Assembly (NCBI GenBank): GCA_003156715.1 | Contig: PMHO01000004.1 | Span: 1-41,362, forward strand | From: Candidatus Tityobacter terrigena | GTDB lineage: Bacteria > Vulcanimicrobiota > Vulcanimicrobiia > Vulcanimicrobiales > Vulcanimicrobiaceae | Reading direction: 5' to 3' | Length of the DNA: 41,362 nucleotides | Part shown: positions 40,631-41,362 of the stretch, piece by piece | Numbering within the stretch: position 1 is the first letter of the stretch | Layout of the letters: each line of letters opens with the position of its first letter | Notes under the pieces: model-generated | Seen by the model: only the letters and a program-made list of their open reading frames with translations | Database searches by the model: none | Told to the model about the DNA's origin: nothing | Translations under genes and position numbers: made by a program

Positions 40631-41362
40631 GCGCACCACCACAGCGCGAGCAATCCGAACCACGTCGGCAGCTTCGTCAGCACGATTTCGAGCGGCGTGC
40701 GACCGTCGCGGTTGCCCATCGTCGCGATCCACGCGTTCCACGGCGCTTGCGCAAGCGCGTTCGGATCCGAGACGCGCGCCAAGAACGGAGCAGGATTGAT
40801 GAAGTGGTTGTGCGAGAACAAAAAACCGAAGGCCGGAAGCTCGGTCAACGATTGCCACGGGACGGCGAGGCAGCAGATCGCGGCGAGGAGCATCGCACGC
40901 GAGCGAGGCACGTGCCGAAGGAGCAGAAACGCAAGCGGGATCGCCGCCGCCATCTGATGGACGTGCACGTATGGGCCACCGACGAGCGCGAGCGCGGGAG
41001 GCGTCAGCGCGATAAAGGCTTCATCGCCGTACGCGCGCGCGAGGCGGTTCGCGAGCACGACGCCGGCGACGACCATCGCAATGTAGGAAAGTGAACCCAG
41101 CTCGAGCGCGAAGCCGGGCGCGGCGCCGAGCTGGTGGGTTAGCGCACTCAGACCGTATTGGGCGTCCCATTCGAGGCCTTCGCCGCGCGCTTGCGCCGGG
41201 AGTACTTGCGTCACGTATTCGAGCCAGCGTGGCCAGCCGGCCGCGAGCGAGACCGCCGCAAGCCCCACAACCAGGATTGCCAGCAGACGCCGCGAGCGCG
41301 GGACGAAAATGCCGAGCGCAATGCAGACTGGCACGGCGAGATGCGGTTCGACCAGCGTGGCG
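40579..41362 (-). CDS. GT87-like polytopic membrane protein, paralogue C (C-terminal part, start outside the window)
   Basis: The minus-strand frame is open from the window edge to the stop at 40579, giving about 260 residues of the C-terminal half. It reads TLVEPHLAVPVCIAL at the edge, then YVTQVLPAQARGEG, WDAQYGLSALTHQLG, GGPYVHVHQ, CLAVPWQSLTELP and IVLTKLPTWFGLL, all matching paralogues A (27309) and B (30808) in the same order. The N-terminal acidic loop expected for this family is beyond the window. It is a membrane GT-C-like protein of unknown substrate. Its end overlaps rsmI by 52 bp. Confidence 0.8.
   Translation of the reverse strand, partial: ATLVEPHLAVPVCIALGIFVPRSRRLLAILVVGLAAVSLAAGWPRWLEYVTQVLPAQARGEGLEWDAQYGLSALTHQLGAAPGFALELGSLSYIAMVVAGVVLANRLARAYGDEAFIALTPPALALVGGPYVHVHQMAAAIPLAFLLLRHVPRSRAMLLAAICCLAVPWQSLTELPAFGFLFSHNHFINPAPFLARVSDPNALAQAPWNAWIATMGNRDGRTPLEIVLTKLPTWFGLLALWWCAQRSLAPRARLRAAASA

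Noticed and set aside
1-41362. Insertion sequences, CRISPR arrays, tRNA genes or phage remnants.
   Set aside because: I saw no transposase or integrase frame, no regularly spaced repeats, no cloverleaf with a CCA-type end and no phage genes.

Overview
The window is 41.4 kb of GC-rich, gene-dense bacterial DNA with almost no non-coding space. A TonB-dependent receptor and a pilus secretin point to a cell with an outer membrane. The mix of genes (Tad/Flp pilus, an archaeal-type ornithine cyclodeaminase, many GT-C membrane proteins, GTG and TTG starts) fits an environmental lineage such as Candidatus Eremiobacterota (WPS-2). That placement is an inference from gene content and style; no rRNA or standard marker protein is present to test it. 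There is no tRNA, rRNA, CRISPR array, transposase or phage gene, and no recognisable transcription factor.

Layout. (1) 1-960, minus strand: N-terminal part of a TonB-dependent receptor, with an 18-bp perfect palindrome in its upstream region. (2) 1507-7709, plus strand: a five-gene, translationally coupled operon with three subunits of a xanthine-oxidase-family molybdenum hydroxylase, an acyl-CoA ligase and an enoyl-CoA hydratase. It reads as a catabolic module for an unknown carboxylic acid. (3) 7721-12822: a small secreted protein, an Nramp-related metal transporter with altered metal-site motifs, RmlD, a DJ-1/PfpI protein, a YkvA/DUF1232 protein with a YciH/SUI1 protein, and a small secreted protein. 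(4) 12937-14418: an anchored protein with predicted Ig-like domains.

(5) 14340-26065: a Tad (Flp) pilus locus. On the minus strand it runs from a 244-aa secreted protein and a 54-aa Flp pilin, through a strong hairpin, then prepilin peptidase, CpaB, a TadZ-TadA fusion ATPase, TadB, TadC, a second prepilin peptidase, a DUF192 protein and two tandem GT-C-like membrane proteins. The CpaC/RcpA secretin is divergent at the head of the cluster. No TadD, TadE, TadF or TadG is visible. (6) 26168-38415: an envelope and polysaccharide region with acyltransferase 3, two GT87-like membrane proteins, another GT-C protein, an NlpC/P60 peptidase, a DUF2142 protein, two GT2 enzymes, DUF2304, a GT4 enzyme and an FkbM methyltransferase. 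(7) 38522-41362: ornithine cyclodeaminase-type TIGR00300 protein, RsmI starting at the adjacent base on the other strand, and the C-terminal part of a third GT87-like paralogue.

The most distinctive items are the single-chain TadZ-TadA motor, the pilin-hairpin-two-peptidase arrangement, the GT-C pair coupled to the end of the pilus operon, the three-copy GT87-like family, and the molybdenum hydroxylase/CoA-ligase operon. Several convergent gene pairs overlap at their 3' ends by 11 to 177 bp.
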